From Mallotus nudiflorus (taxonomy: Eukaryota > Streptophyta > Magnoliopsida > Malpighiales > Euphorbiaceae), in contig CANTUR010000383.1 of assembly GCA_947683625.1 (NCBI GenBank), forward strand, positions 3,320,501 to 3,384,500: 64,000 bases of DNA, in the 5' to 3' direction. Both the position numbers and the translations under genes were made by a program. Positions 1 through 13,013 of the stretch are shown piece after piece (position 1 is the stretch's first letter; each line of letters begins with the position of its first letter). Below the pieces are notes generated by a model. It made no database searches. It saw only the letters and a program-made list of their open reading frames with translations, and was not told the DNA's origin.

Positions 1-968
1 TTTATTTATGCATAACTTTTAATTATGTTTATACATGCAAAATTCATATTTTATTTAATCATGTATAAATTCTTCGTAGGAATTATTTTTATCTTTGATA
101 ATGCATGGATATTTTTAATATTTCTTCTATCTTTGTTTTCATTGCTTTGGTTTTTGTTCTTTTATTCCCTCTAGAATTTTTTGCTCTTTTAGGTTAATTT
201 CCCCTTATATCTTTCTTTTTTCTTTTTGTCTTTGACAAAGAGGGAGAAGAAGCTATGGTCATGGGCTATGGAGATAAATAATTGTGTTTATATTTGTGAT
301 ATGATAAGTACCACATTATTATATATGATTGATTGGCTAGCTACAAAATTATATATGATTGATTGGCTAGCTAAACTCTACATGATCATGTGATGTTTCA
401 ATATAGCATATGTACTATTTTTGTGATGCATTACATATATGTTTGAAATTATTTCCTTCATGTTATCTAGCATGATTTTTTAATGATCATGTTATCATGT
501 TTTCAACACCTTTTTCTTGATAGACATTGTCCATCATGTTAAATTTTTATGTTGTTTTTATTTTTAAAAAATAAAGGGGAATAAAGTATTAAACATATAT
601 TTCTTATCATGTCCAAAAGGAGGAGAAATAAAGAAATATATTTGTTACAAGAAATAAATTTTTTAAATTTCAATTGTTATCTTTTCAAAAATTGTCTCTT
701 TTTTTATTATTTAATTTTTTAAAAACATGCTATATCAACCCTTATACATGCTATGATAATTCATTTATTTATATGCTCTGATACATGATAAATATTAAAT
801 TTATGCATATGTTAAAGGGGAGCAAAATATTTTCTCATTTTGCATCTATTAATTTGAAAGGGGGAGCAATTTTAATTAACATGCTTATACATGTTATATA
901 TTTTTGAAACACACACACATTATTTATTATTTTTTCAAATTGGTTGTTAAAGCCAAAAAGGGGGATAT
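1..968 (+). mobile_element. 3' internal region of a SIRE-type Ty1/copia element
   Basis: This AT-rich stretch has no intact ORF. It ends in a polypurine tract (about 955-965, AAAAAGGGGG) directly before the TG of the LTR at 969, as expected at the 3' end of an LTR retrotransposon internal region. G-rich 'aaggggagc' and 'gggggagc' patches recur at 574-590, 817-825 and 858-868, a look I associate with the non-coding or decayed env-like region after integrase in SIRE/Maximus elements. A 30-bp unit is duplicated in tandem at 318-373. Lineage is inferred from the general appearance of this region and its LTR; no pol domain is inside the window. Confidence 0.5.
318..373 (+). repeat. short tandem duplication, 30-bp unit x ~2
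   Basis: ATTATATATGATTGATTGGC plus ten further bases occurs twice back to back (318-347 and 348-373), the second copy cut short. It is a local duplication inside the copia 3' region. Confidence 0.8.
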
Positions 969-2168
969 TGTTGATCATTTTCATGATCAAACTACTAATT
1001 TTGGACTTTGACAAGCAATTTTGATACTAATGATTTCAATTAAGTGTGTAGGGAATTATATACCAAACATATACACTTTTGGTATATAGTGATATTTTGG
1101 GCTAAATTTAACCTCTGAGATTCAAAGAGCTTTTTGACATCTTTAAAGCTCTAAAATAAGAAAATTATCTTCATCAATTTTTAATTATACATTATAAGCT
1201 TTCTTAATTGAGCTTACTTGTCAAAATCTGAGCTCATTTGGGTATGCAAATCTTCAGTCGAAGTTAGCATATGCAGCTTTCATTTTAAGTTGCATAGGTC
1301 TTAGTATTTCAATAATATCTTGAGCTACAGATGTTTAATTAAGGTGATTCAAATTTTTATGGAAATAGAAGACAATTATCTACAACTTTCACGAAGAATG
1401 TTTAGTTTGATTTGATCATCTTCAGTACCGTTCATGAGCATCTCAAGAGCCAGTCATGAGTTATCCCCTTTTTAGTGTTCTTTTTTAGAAAAGGGGCAGT
1501 GCTCCTCATAAGCCAAAGTCATGAGCACTTTTTCTAATGAGCTGCTTATGAGGGCAGTAATTTTAGCTCAAAATGGAAATATTTGAATGCAACAACTATT
1601 ATTTTGCTCCTCACAAGCCAAAGCTAGTTCCTCACGAGAACTGTTCACTGGTTAGCGGTGTTTTGATAGAATAAAGTCCAAGATTGATTCAAACTCAAAT
1701 ATAGACATTAGAGACATGTTTGATACATCCAACATCCATATTTTTTAGTATTTTTTCTATATAAACACTCCTTAGAGTTCAATTGAAAGGTTAAGAAACT
1801 TGTTTATCATTCATTCTCTCTTAACCATTCAATTGAGCTCTCAAATTCTCTTAAACAATTCCTTGTTTATATAAACTCTTATGAGAGTTGGTTGTGTGTT
1901 AGAAATAGAATTTCTCTTCATCTTAAATCTTAGGATAGATTAGAAGAGAAGTGAGATTTATTTCTAAAAGGAATTGGTTTAAGTGTTGTCCATTGAAACA
2001 CTTAGGATAAGTTAGGTAGAGACATAGGATTGTTGTTGAATCCGAAATCCTTAAATTTTTTTGTTATTCATTCTTCCTTCTCAACTTCCATTCAATTCTT
2101 ATAAATAATTCTTTTAAATTTTCATTTTTATTTAATAGCCCTATTCATCCCCCCTAGGACTCTTTTCA
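969..2168 (+). mobile_element. 3' LTR of a SIRE-type Ty1/copia element
   Basis: The LTR starts TGTTGATCATTTTC straight after a polypurine tract and ends ...CTCTTTTCA at 2168 (TG...CA), about 1.2 kb. The run of C followed by CTAGGACTC just before the end (about 2149-2162) matches what I know of SIRE/Maximus LTR ends. The right boundary is supported independently: from base 2171 the sequence reads in frame as hAT transposase, so the copia element inserted inside that gene. The left LTR and the matching target-site copy lie outside the window. Confidence 0.7.
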
Positions 2169-2924
2169 TGTTTGTTCATAAAATGGGCATTAACATGAAA
2201 TAAAAATTTGACAAATATTAGGGAGATCCACAGAAAATGAACTCTTTTATCTTTTTTGCTACAATCCTTGATCCTCGATATAAACTGGAGTTTCTTGCAT
2301 TTTCTTTTAATTAAATGTATAGTGATGATAGGGTTGGAAGCAATTTGTTCATTAATATGAAGTCTGATATGCATCTCTTGTTTGATGATTATGTGTCTTC
2401 ATATGCTTTATCTACTACCTCTGAGTCTAGTTCTGGTATTAAGTTAATCCAGATTACTCAGTCATGTTCTGTAACTGATTTGGCAACTTGTGGGAATACA
2501 ATGTCTTTAATGAAAGTCATATTCAAGAAGCATAAATAGGAATCTATAATGGGTGGAAGTAATTGGTTAGAAATTGAAATATATCTTAGTGAGGCAATTA
2601 TATAAGATGAGGGGGCTTTTGATATCCTCAGATGGTGGAAGTTAAATTCTGAGAGGTCCCCAATTCTTTTTCATATGGCTAGAGATGTTCTAGTTATTCT
2701 TGCATCAACTGTGGCTTTTAAGTCCTGTTTTAGTACTTTTAGTCGTGTTCTTGATTCTTTTTGGAGTTTATTAACTCCAAAAATAGTTAAAGAATTGATT
2801 TGTTCATAGGATTGGCTTAGAATGCCAAACCAAACAGTTAGAGTGGAAGAAACTATAGAAGAGATGGAGACTTTTGAAAAAGGTCATGTTTTAATTCATT
2901 TCTCAACTATGTTTTTTCTTTAAG
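2169..2924 (+). pseudogene. hAT transposase, C-terminal half (broken)
   Basis: One frame from 2171, interrupted by several stops (for example in the codons just before 2315 and at 2537), encodes the C-terminal part of a plant hAT transposase. Visible are the ATILDPRYKLEF block at about 2262-2297, typical of the RNase-H-like part, and the hATC dimerisation region at about 2560-2840 with FDILRWW, SPILFHMARDVL and a CFSTFSRVLDSF version of the usual SAFSTGGRVLDSF motif, followed by DWLRMPNQ. The N-terminal half (BED finger and first catalytic residues) is separated off by the copia insertion ending at 2168. It is non-functional. Confidence 0.85.
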
Positions 2925-4102
2925 TTCATTTAATCACATGCTTGTATAAATTCTAATAATCTGCTATTTATTTTCTTTGCAGATCTTAAACCAGTGGGCA
3001 GTGGCCCTTTTTTAGCTCTGTTAATTAACTCACTACAAATTTATTAAATTATCTCTTATTCTGTGTATAAATTTATGCCATTTTTATCTGTTTACCTCCT
3101 TTAGTTATTATGACCAACCTGATGTGCCTCAATTGAAGTGCCTGTGTTGATGTTGCAGCACCTCTAATTGTGTTTGAATATATTAAAGAGGCGATGATAA
3201 TGCTTCCACCCTTAGGTTTTTTATAGATTCAAAGTATGCATGCTTAAGTTTCTTTGGTGGCTTTTGTTTTAGTTTAGTTACCAAAAATGTGGTTGCATCT
3301 TGATGTTAAAAATGCTCTTTTTTAAGCCTTTTTAATATGTTTTTGGCAATGATGATGCTTCCACCCCTTCTATGTTTTCTGATATAGATTAGAATGATGT
3401 GCTCTATTTCACTAGGTGGTTGTTTTCCTTGCTGCTAAAAAATGGAGCTCTATTCTAAACATGATCTGATTATAAGCATCCTGAGCCTACTCTTTTCTAT
3501 CTACTTTTACTTTCATATAGTAATATGTTAATTTGTTTATAATTGAAATTGTGCTTGTTGTTTGCAAATGAACTCTACAAATGAATTACAAATATATAAA
3601 TCTGCTACAGTTGGATTTTTGGGATTTCTGCAGTCTATTTTTTGGTACTTTTTGAACAGATTGCTACAAATGTCAATATTAGACTATAATACGGTGGATA
3701 ACAATTCTTGAGCCTACAATCTTAGTCTACTTTATTTTTTTATGCAGAATACAGTGCTTCAATTGTTTTGTAATTAAAACTTAATTATTTTTTGCATCTA
3801 AAGTTATAGTATTTGTATACAATAAAAGTAATATTTAGACAGTGTAAATGTATGGGCTTGGCCCAAATATATTAGTGATATAAGTATATAAATTTAGTTA
3901 TTTTATTTTTGTAGCCCAAAAAAATGGGCCCAATCTATCTGAGCCCAAACTGAGTTTCGAACTGACTAAACCCGACTATTTTTGGCTTCTGAAAATTCAA
4001 GTTATTCCTCTTAATCGGATCAGTTCGGGCCTAAAATTGTTCTTCCGAAAATCGATCAGTTTTAGTATTTGTGCCACCCGACCCACCCGATGCTCACCCC
4101 TA
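2925..4102 (+). mobile_element. 3' non-coding part and right end of the hAT transposon
   Basis: There is no ORF here. The right end reads ...GCCACCCGACCCACCCGATG then CTCACCCCTA; its reverse complement, TAGGGGTGAGCATCGGG, is a typical hAT terminal inverted repeat (CAGGGGTG-like). Directly right of 4102 the sequence resumes as reverse-strand gypsy polyprotein, so the hAT inserted into gypsy element C. The left end of the hAT is outside the window. The middle also holds GGCCC and ACCCGA-rich subterminal sequence (3855-4085), as in other hAT ends. Confidence 0.65.
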
Positions 4103-4696
4103 CTCCTTTATCAGGTGGCAAACCTAGTAAATCATCTGGAAACACATCTGGAAATTCGTTTACCACTGGGATCTTCTCAATTGAATTATTTGTAGTTCTG
4201 GTATCTATCATATGTTCTAGATAAGAATCATAACCTCTTCTAATCATTCAGAAAGCCTTTACAACAGAAAATAAACATGCAAGCACAATTTGTCTTTCCT
4301 CTAGAAACATGACCCTCGGTTGCTTCAGAGATTCTAAAATAACCTCCTTAGTGAAACAATTCACTATGGCATGATGTTTGGTCAACCAATCCATACCCAA
4401 TATCACATCAAATTCATGAAGTGGCAACAATAATAAATTAGCTCTCAACTCTGCTTTATCAATGCAAATTAAACAGTCACAACATACACTATTCATAACC
4501 ATTATTTCTCCCAAGGGAGTACCCACATTTAAATCAAAACCTAAGGGTTCAAGTTTATTACAAAATTGAGATTCCATGTTCTATAATATGAAAGAATGTG
4601 TGGAGCCAGGATCAATTAAAATGTAAGCTTTTAAATCATGGACAACAATTTTACCAATGAAAACTTCTAGGGCAGCAATAGCTTCTTGTCTGGTCA
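4103..4696 (-). pseudogene. Ty3/gypsy element C: aspartic protease and start of RT (broken)
   Basis: Read from 4702 down to 4103, this is the middle of a gypsy polyprotein. A retropepsin with active-site triad region DPGSTHSF sits at about 4590-4615; a substrate-binding segment ending in FDVILGMDWLTKH follows at about 4385-4415; then comes the linker to reverse transcriptase with EFPDVFPDDLLGLPPDKG at about 4112-4166. Stops fall after the active site (near 4578) and at 4248. The reading continues from the gag remnant at 8030-9300 across the solo LTR (RVFAMT | RQEAI). At 4103 a hAT transposon cuts it off, so the RT, RNase H and integrase are missing from the window. The family is known for polyprotein processing and integration in retrotransposition; this copy is dead. 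Confidence 0.85.
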
Positions 4697-7600
4697 TGTC
4701 ACGACCCAAAATAGGGGCCATGACCGGCGCTAGGGAATGGGAATTCTTTCGAATCTGGAACCCGTAGCAAGCCTTAAATTAAAATAAAAGCATGCAATAT
4801 TAATAATAACATAAATAAAATAACAACCAACGGAAATAGTTCTCATAAATAAAATAAAGTAATACTCCATCAAACTCGTTTAAATAAACAAGCTCATCTC
4901 ATATATAAAAATCTTTTAATTACAAATCTTTAAAATACATATTTCATACAAACATAAGATATAAGTTCCACATCTCACTACAACTACTGTAGTGTCTAGA
5001 TTATAAAATAACATCAAGTAAGCAGATTACATAGTGAAGCCAGGGTGGAAGAAATCTGGCGTATGGGTCTGCTACTGAAGTCTGAAGACGTAAACTCTCC
5101 TGAAAAATAGTCAACGGAGGGGAGTCAGACCTCACTGAGTGAATTGTTATAATATATATACATGCATAACTAAATGACAATGCATACATTCAATAATTGT
5201 ATAATAAATATATATACAAGCAAAGTCACACAGATGCAGTGAAATCATTTATATAAATACTGAAAATAATATCCGATTATGAAGGATCAAATAGAACCCT
5301 AGGAATTCGCAACCTCAAATAGTGTTAAACAACACTCTAGCCATACAGGCTCACTTATTCAAAATAAATTCACTTGTTCCATTTGGACAGTAGACTGGCC
5401 TCGAGACACTAAGTCAACTGAGCTCCAGCAGTCTGACTGTCAGTGTCATTGGCCCCGAGACACTTAGTCAACCGAGCTCCAGCAATCACACTCTCAATCA
5501 CATCACACATCAAATAAATCAATCCAATCATAATCCACAAATAGGTTAGTAATATAACCTAAATTCTATCATCGTACCGGTATGTACTCGATCTTAGTGC
5601 TACCCACTAGGTAGCACGTTCTATTGATATCCTTTATTATTATATAAAACATACATTCATAAAACAAATGATGCATGATAAATTAAATAAAATAGCAACA
5701 TAAACCATATATCTACTAGAAATATACCAAAAATAAACCACGTATATTTTGAGTATATATACGTCAAATAAATTCAATTTAATTATAAAATAATCTAGAA
5801 ATATACTTAAAATCATTTTGAGAATCATTCATTAATCAAACATGCGTATAATTTAAAATATACCAAAAATAAACTCAAGAAATAATTAAACCATTCATGC
5901 ATAATTTATAAAATAAATCATACATTTCTAAAAATATGCATCCTAGAACACGTATATATAAAATAACAACTCACAGTTGTTGCGCTCCTCGAGATGAGTC
6001 TGATGGGCTTGGTCCACTAGGCATCAGTCTCAGCGCAACTAAACAAACAAATGACAACACGACATTAGAATAAATCTATCGCAATTCTAAAAACTCGATC
6101 TAGAATCTTAGACACAGAATTAGAATAGGAATTCGACCGGACATCACGTTTTATGAGAATTCTATCAAAAATCCGGCAGAACCTCCCTTGTAAAATAGAC
6201 ATCTCTCTACTTAAAGAGTAGAGTCGATCCTGCAAAGAAACACACTTAAAAAATAAACACAGTTCACAATCCCTCGGTCAGACTCCAAACTACAATTTCA
6301 CCAACCGAGGTTCACATTTCACGAAATAATACAGAACACATGAAAAATACCAAAAATGCCCTTCAATACTCAAAATATAGCAATTTAGATATTTAAATGC
6401 TACAAATAATTATTTTACCGATAAATGCATAAAAACCCTAATTTTAATAAAATATTATTAAAAATCGGTAATTCTCAATAAATTTATAAATATTGACCAA
6501 AATACATTTTATAAATCCAAATTATATAATTAACCCTAAAACATATTAAAAATCGATAAAAACTCATTTATTTAGAAAAAAAAATACATTATATATAATT
6601 TGAAAATAATTTACAAAAAATAGTTTTAATTAGTTAAAAATACTAAATAATTTGTAGAAATCATTTTTATACCTCAAATAACTAGTAAAATCAATTTAAT
6701 TATATTTTTAGCCAATTTAGTGCCAAATTATCAAAATACCCCTAATATATATAAATTCACTATAAATGTTCAAAAATTCATCAAAAATACTATAATTACT
6801 CAAAATTAAATTTCTCAACATATAATTCAATAATATCAATAAATATACTCAATTAACCAATTAATTTCAATAAAACACATAATTAACCTAATTTTCCATA
6901 AATTACATAAACTAAATAAATTCAAAATAATTATATAAAAATCAAAAAAATTACAAATAAATTTCTAAAATTCATTTTAACACCTATAAACACCATAAAT
7001 CACAATTTCATAATTTAATTAATTAAATTTCAAAAATTAGAAAATATTAATAAAATAATCAAAATAATTCCCAAAAATTCCATAAAAATTCACAGAGCTA
7101 GATTAAGCTACTAGGATCAATGTTTGTGAAGGAAGTTTGCATGAATCAACCAAATCGAAGCTCAAAAAAATCAAAAACCCTAGTAGGCTGAAAATGAAAA
7201 ATTGAAACCTAGGGAAATCTAGACCATTTCAAGTGAAAAAAAGCTTGGAAATGCACTCACTCGAGCTCAAGGAAGAGATAGAGACTAGTGGGGCTTGAAA
7301 CGGTGGCCGGAAAGTCAATGAACGGCATTGAGTGTGAGTTTCGGCTATTCTCTGAAAATCCGGCCAAACTCACCGGAAATGGAGGCTCTGGATGTCAAAA
7401 ATGGCTGGAACAGAAGGTGGCATGCCTGGAGGCACACCGACGGGAAGAGAATGGCGTAGCAGTGGCTAGATTCACGAAGAAGATGATCGGGAGGGAGAAG
7501 AAGTAGTTGATGGCAATTCTGTAATTGTTGTAAACTTTATTTTTGATATGAATATTATATGTATATATGTATATATATATCTAACTTATATTATTTTAAT

Positions 7601-8029
7601 ATATAATATAATACACATAATAAATATGCACCACACACATATTTTAATAATATGTATACACACATATACATATATACACACTTAATTAATATTAAAACTA
7701 TATAATTTAATTTAATTAACTAAACCCTAATTTTAATTTAAATGCATGTACGTATATATATTTTATTTGACACTCTAAAATCATGCATGAACTCATGCAA
7801 ATTCACTAAACCGCTTAAAATAATTAATATTTAATTATTTACGTCTTAATTTCCCCGAAAATAAAATCCCCAGGAAAATTTTACGTAAAGGACTTAAAAT
7901 AATTAAAAATTTATTAAAAATGACTTTAATAAATAACAATCTCATTAAATAATCATAAATATATATTAAAATTATTAACACTGCATATCTCAATACAGTT
8001 TAAATTATTTAAAAACTTGGGATATTACA
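4697..8029 (-). mobile_element. solo LTR, copy 1 (3.33 kb), TSD GGTCA
   Basis: Bounded exactly by a 5-bp target-site duplication GGTCA (4692-4696 and 8030-8034). On the plus strand it begins TGTCACGACCC and ends GGGATATTACA; in its own (minus) orientation it begins TGTAATATCCC, as LTRs of Tekay/Del chromoviruses often do. No internal element domain, primer-binding site or second LTR is inside, so it is best read as a solo LTR left by LTR-LTR recombination. An AT-rich TATA-like tract (7550-7600) is followed, in minus orientation, by a GC-richer leader (about 7510-7270). A near-identical copy is at 17405-20810. Confidence 0.85.
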
Positions 8030-9300
8030 GGTCATGGCAAACACTCTAGCCTGTGCTTGAGGTCTAGAACCCTGACTTTCTGTTCTACTCATACTTCTGC
8101 TAGTTGTAGTTGTTCTACCTCTACCTCTGCCCCTACTAGATGTTGCTCCAACTCCACTTGTTGAAACTCCTACAGTAGGTTCTGATATAACTCTATCTCT
8201 CCTACTTTTTGCCACACTAGTTCTTTTAGGATAGTCTCTATACATATGATTAAAAGATCCATAAAAGTAGCATGCACCAGTAAGTCTCCTACACTCACCA
8301 CCATGTTGTTTCCCACAATGTACATATATGGGTTATTGTGCTATAACTTAACTTTGACCTCTACCTAAATAAGATGGAACTCCATATCCTCTTCCTTTAA
8401 AATTAGAATAACCACCCCGAGAGCTAGCCTATGGTGGTATGTATCCTCCATGTTTGCCTTATTTTCTACTAGAATCTCCTACAATTTCACTTAATCCCCT
8501 TTTTACTCATTGTTATATTCCCTCTTTTGCTTGTCTTTCGACTCTGATTACAACTGCTCTCAACTTAGTATGACTCTTAAAATCTATAGGTGTGATCCTA
8601 TTTCTAATTTCATATCTTAATCCCTCTTCAAACATTCAACATTTATCTCTATCAATGTCTACCAGAGAAGAAGCAAAATGAGATAACTAATTGAATTTTA
8701 CTTTATATTCTGCTATAGTCATCGTCCCCTGTTTCAAGTTTAAAAACTCTTTTCTTTTATGATCTTTATATGCTTCTTGTATGTAGTTATTAGTGAACTC
8801 ATGAAGGAAGTCATCCCATGTTAACACCGAAGGCTGAACATCATTCCTTGAAATGGTTTCCCACCAGTCATAAGCATCTCATTATAATAGTGACACTACA
8901 TAATCAATTTTTTCTTCTGGTGTACACTTCATCAGATTAAGAGTATGTCCTTTTTAGCTAAGTCCATACAATTAAGGGATCTATAATGCCATGGAAATCA
9001 ACTGCATCTTATTTCCTTAATTTATCATATCTCCTTTCCTTATACCCCTATGGTCCTTATAATTCCTACTCATGTTGCTCAAAGTGTGCTTGTTCATGAG
9101 GTGCATATTGTGCAGGAGAATGTGTAGGAGATCCAACCCTATTACTAGGTTGATCTCATGATGGATGATATGAGGCTTCTATTGAATGTGTATCGGTCGA
9201 CTCCTCTCTCCTTGATGGTGGCCTATAGACATATAAAACTATATTATATGACAATGTTTAGTAATGCACATGTCATGTCATGCTATTATGTATATGCCCT
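8030..9300 (-). pseudogene. Ty3/gypsy element C: gag (broken)
   Basis: Reverse-strand remnants of a capsid-nucleocapsid polyprotein with several stops and frame changes. The capsid core is clear at about 8640-8890 (DAYDWWETISRND, then WDDFLHEFTNNYI, then FNQLSHFASSLVDIDRDKCR). A degenerate zinc-knuckle zone (C..C....H) is near 8240-8310. It is followed by an Arg/Gly/Ser/Thr-rich tail (8030-8245) ending in ARVFAMT, the usual gag-protease junction of Tekay/Del-type elements. The N-terminal Arg-rich part is near 9185-9230. The reading runs on into the protease at 4696 once the inserted solo LTR is skipped. Confidence 0.8.
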
Positions 9301-9315
9301 ATGGAACCTATCCCT

Positions 9316-9327
9316 GCTTTGATACCA
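9316..9327 (-). other. primer-binding site of element C (initiator Met tRNA type)
   Basis: On the minus strand this reads TGGTATCAAAGC, one base from the usual TGGTATCAGAGC that is complementary to the 3' end of initiator methionine tRNA. It lies 5 bases after the LTR end at 9333, which fixes the orientation and the LTR border. Confidence 0.85.
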
Positions 9328-9332
9328 ATAAA

Positions 9333-11340
9333 TGTAACACCCTATATCTTTACTATTTAAATGCCTTAAGTCTTTGTTTAACATATTAATGCAATAACAT
9401 CATGACCAAACAAAGTCCACATATTATTTAAACACATAAAAAGATCACAATATTTATATTCATATAATACACATAACCTATATTTACATATGTACAAAAT
9501 ATATCCCTTTATCTAAGTGTATGCTTATGATATAAGGAGAGAGAGAGTGTGACTTTTGTTTCATACTTTATTTATAATGCTATATGCTTCAAAATAGTCA
9601 CACTTTAAGCTTCACTATCTGAAAAAAAAGAATAGCGATTTGGTGAGTCGCGACTCAATGAATATAAATATCAATTAAATTCTAAAGGCATAAAAAGCAA
9701 ACAATTGATATTAAATCACAATACTAGTACGATTCTTTCAAATGCAAGTGTTAATGAAATATTCATTGATTTTGTTGTGACCTGACAAGACAAATATTGC
9801 TCTCAGGATTTATATGAAATAATTGCCATTTTATTTTGTTGGCTAGCATATAAAATGTGAATCGTGTGATTTTCTTTTATCTTTTGCATTTGCCATGTGA
9901 TTTATAAATATTTGCCAAGCCAGTCATAACATCCTTTTATATCCATATGCAAGTGCTTATATGTAAATTTCTATTTAACTTATAAACACTTATGTATAGA
10001 CATAATCAATCAATAAGCAAACCATATACATTTAAATAATCAAAATAAAAATCACCTTAATCGCACAATTTCACCAAAGAATTCAATCAATATTTATACT
10101 TACCCTTTAAGATGTCAAACACACTATGGATTATTTAAATCACCTTCTCAAGCTTCACTAATGATTTGGGATCCTAAAATATAACATATATTTTATTAAA
10201 AAAATATGCCTACACTGAGTGTTTATGTTTGGTATACAATTGGGATATGTTCTATATATGTGTAAACATAACATTTATGCATATTTTCTCCTTGTTAGGC
10301 AGCTTGATCATACTAGACCTAGGAGTGAATAAATTTCACCATATAACTCCAAATTACATGATTCAATTTTTTATAAAAACTAGACACTCAAGGCTACAAT
10401 ATATCCAAAAATACACTCAATATATGCCCTGCACAATAAATGGTGAATTTTTTAATTTAGATATGTGCTTTACATATAGACAGTTTGAGCAGGTATGATT
10501 CCTTTCATAATTTTTCAAGTTATACAAGTCCACTTATAAAATTAGTTTTCAAGAAATTTTTTAGTATATAAAGGAACAATTTTCATTTTTTATACTTCAT
10601 ATAATTTAGCCTCTAAGGTCCTTATATTAATTGGGGAAAATCGGACTACCTGCAGATGTAGCAAGCAAAAATAGTCCCACTCCAAGGATGATTTATCATA
10701 ACACACATATTATTTCACAAAATTGCATCATATGGTTTATATAACATATAAATAAACAAAACTAATGTTTATCACTTTGTCTAAATTAGTCTCTAACATC
10801 CTCAAAATAATTAATCAACATCAGGTAGCCTGTTGAATAGTTACCTAAACTAGTCCCAAATAAACTTCCATAGAGTTTCACATACTTGATATTTCACAAA
10901 ACCCTTTTACATGAATCAAAATAAGACATAAACCCACAAGTTTCACATTTTGAAATTCCCCTAATTCTACTTTTATGGCCTAGAAAATTAGAGTGCAATC
11001 TATAATTATAAATCAGAATTTTCAGAATGAAGAACACTACATTCATTATCAAAATCAATTAACTTATTTTCCTTTTTAATTCTTCAATTAACTTGTTTCC
11101 CTTGCTAATTATTTCTAATTACCATGGTCAACCTATCAAGATGGAAGAATTATACAAGAAAATAAGATGAATTTACTTACCTTTGTTAAACTAGAAAAAC
11201 CTAGAATTTTCCCCTTTCTTCTGCCTTCTTCTTCTCTTCCTCTTTTCCTTATCTTTTCTTTCCTTTCTTTTTTTCTTCCTACTCCTTCCACGTTTCTAGT
11301 CCCCCATTTCTTTTTATTTATTTATTTATTAATTTATTCA

Positions 11341-11417
<77 letters not shown>

Positions 11418-11743
11418 TTAATAAATATCAAGCAAAAGTTCAAATCAATCCTCCTTTTATGAAAAAGCTTAATTTAGTCACTAAAGATACTTATGTAAAT
11501 AAATCAACTAAATTCAATTCTTTTTATATTTATTTATTAACTAGCTTTCAATTTTATAATACTGCAAATACATCCTATATTACACATATCCAAGTATACC
11601 ATTGCAATACACTAAAATAAATGAAAGGATGTGGAATTCATATAGTCAAATCGAATAATTGTAGATGCATATGTTCAACTGAATTATATGTAATGCATAC
11701 AAATTTAAATGAAATGTTTATAGTTAGGGTCAAGGATGCTACA
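9333..11743 (-). mobile_element. 5' LTR of Ty3/gypsy element C (2.4 kb)
   Basis: In its own orientation (minus) the LTR runs from TGTAGCATCC (start, 11743) to GGGTGTTACA (end, 9333), giving TG...CA ends and abutting the primer-binding site. It contains a long (TTA)n microsatellite at 11344-11417, near its outer end. At 11744 the sequence changes abruptly to antisense PMD-like sequence of Tat element B, so element C inserted into B. The partner LTR of C is outside the window. Confidence 0.8.
11344..11417 (+). repeat. (TTA)n microsatellite
   Basis: About 24 uninterrupted TTA/ATT triplets inside the LTR of element C. One reading frame gives a poly-leucine pseudo-ORF, which is not a gene. Confidence 0.95.
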
Positions 11744-12340
11744 CCTGAAGAGGCATCAAGAAAATCAAATTGATGGAGCTAGCAGTGTCAGCAAAGAGGG
11801 TAGTCCCTAGTAGATAAACTAAGAATGCCCTAATCACCTAGTCAATCTCACGGTATATGGTAGCTGCCTCAACCATAGCGCAGGTGTAATGACTCCGGAT
11901 CAAGTCAATCTTAATTGTATGGGCCCCTTCATATCAGGGACCATGCCAAGGAGTCACTCGATGTAAGCCACTCGATTTGGGGTCATCTTGTAAATGCTCA
12001 CATCAAATGGGACAACATTGCCTGCACATGAGATCCCGGTGATAATAATGAAGGAGATGAGGTCTAATGTCAGCTCACCGAAGGGAAGGTGAAAGGTATG
12101 TATGGTCTCAAACCACCTCTCCATCAATGCATACAATGGCTGATAGTCAATACAGCCCTGAGCCTCTAGAAGTGATAGGATGAAGTCCTCAAATCCGGTA
12201 TCCTAGATGCAATTTTGATGTCTTTGGTGAACTCATTGTATTAGGCTCATGCCTCACTAAAATTCCTAGCACCCTTGAAAGTGTGCCCGTCATACTAAAA
12301 ATAAATAGGGAAGTTGAAATTTATGTCATTCATTTGCAAA
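11744..12340 (-). pseudogene. antisense plant-mobile-domain-like ORF remnant of Tat element B
   Basis: Reverse-strand remnant with stops. The core reads ERWFETIHTFHLPFGE then LTLDLISF (about 12050-12122), followed by a VPFD and an acidic/aliphatic region, resembling the N-terminal half of a plant mobile domain (PMD, aminotransferase-like), whose hallmark is a HTFHLP-GE block. The matching region in element A is 32755-33340, also antisense to gag-pol. The left side is cut at 11743 by insertion of element C. PMD proteins of the host (MAIN/MAIL) act in nuclear genome maintenance and silencing; the role of retroelement-borne versions is not known to me. Confidence 0.6.
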
Positions 12341-13013
12341 CAAACACAGAAAATGTTGAACACCATCGAAAAGAAGACGTCTCACTGAAGAGGTGACACC
12401 TTAGTGTGAAGAGGTGATGCCACATAAATTTTGAGAAAGCAATTGGCTTTATGTTGAAGAGGCGATGCCTCTCCTTAATGAGGTGATGCCTGATTAAGAT
12501 GAGGCAATCGTCTCATCAAAGAGGCGATTCCTCTTCATGTTGGCAACATGAAGCAGTTTTTAGATTTTCCTAATTTCTTCAATTTTCCCATTTTAATTAA
12601 TCATATTCCTATTTCTAAAGATGAATGCATATCAATTAATCATAACCCGATGTTTTCTTGCAAGAAAAATAATAAGTTTGGGTCCTAACCTCTCTGGAAG
12701 CCAAAGCACATAAATGGGTGCCCAAACTCACGATAAGTAGAATCTCATCCCTGATCGAGAATCCAAGGGTCCATAAAGGCTCTATAGGAGGAGGCACCAG
12801 GTCCTACGGTGACGACTCAAGGGTACAATTGTCAACCATTATTGAAGAGAGAATATATGGAGAAGAAGAAAAGAAAAAAGAGGAAAAAGAAAAGAATGAG
12901 GAAAAAAGAAAAGAAAAAAGGTATATATATTCAATTAAAAAAAGAATTTTTCCTAGGGTGCACCCAAAATTAGTGGAGTGAAAGATTAAGACTTTCTAAT
13001 CAGATTATCAAAA
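12341..13013 (+). other. 3' non-coding part of Tat element B with GAGGCGATGCCTC motifs
   Basis: This region has no credible gene. Between about 12375 and 12540 imperfect palindromes of the type GAGGCGATgCCTC occur at least five times. A purine-rich tract (12840-12920) follows, encoding only a Lys/Glu-rich pseudo-ORF. A counterpart with the same motif lies at 33420-33590 in element A, so this is the common 3' region of the family. Confidence 0.55.

Noticed and set aside
7288..7506. 72-codon ORF with ordinary composition in a solo LTR
   Set aside because: It lies on the strand opposite to LTR transcription. The second LTR copy (19985-20240) does not keep the frame and no family is recognised.
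11167..11421. 84-codon ORF ending in poly-leucine
   Set aside because: It is a reading of the (TTA)n microsatellite and a C/T-rich stretch inside the LTR of element C.
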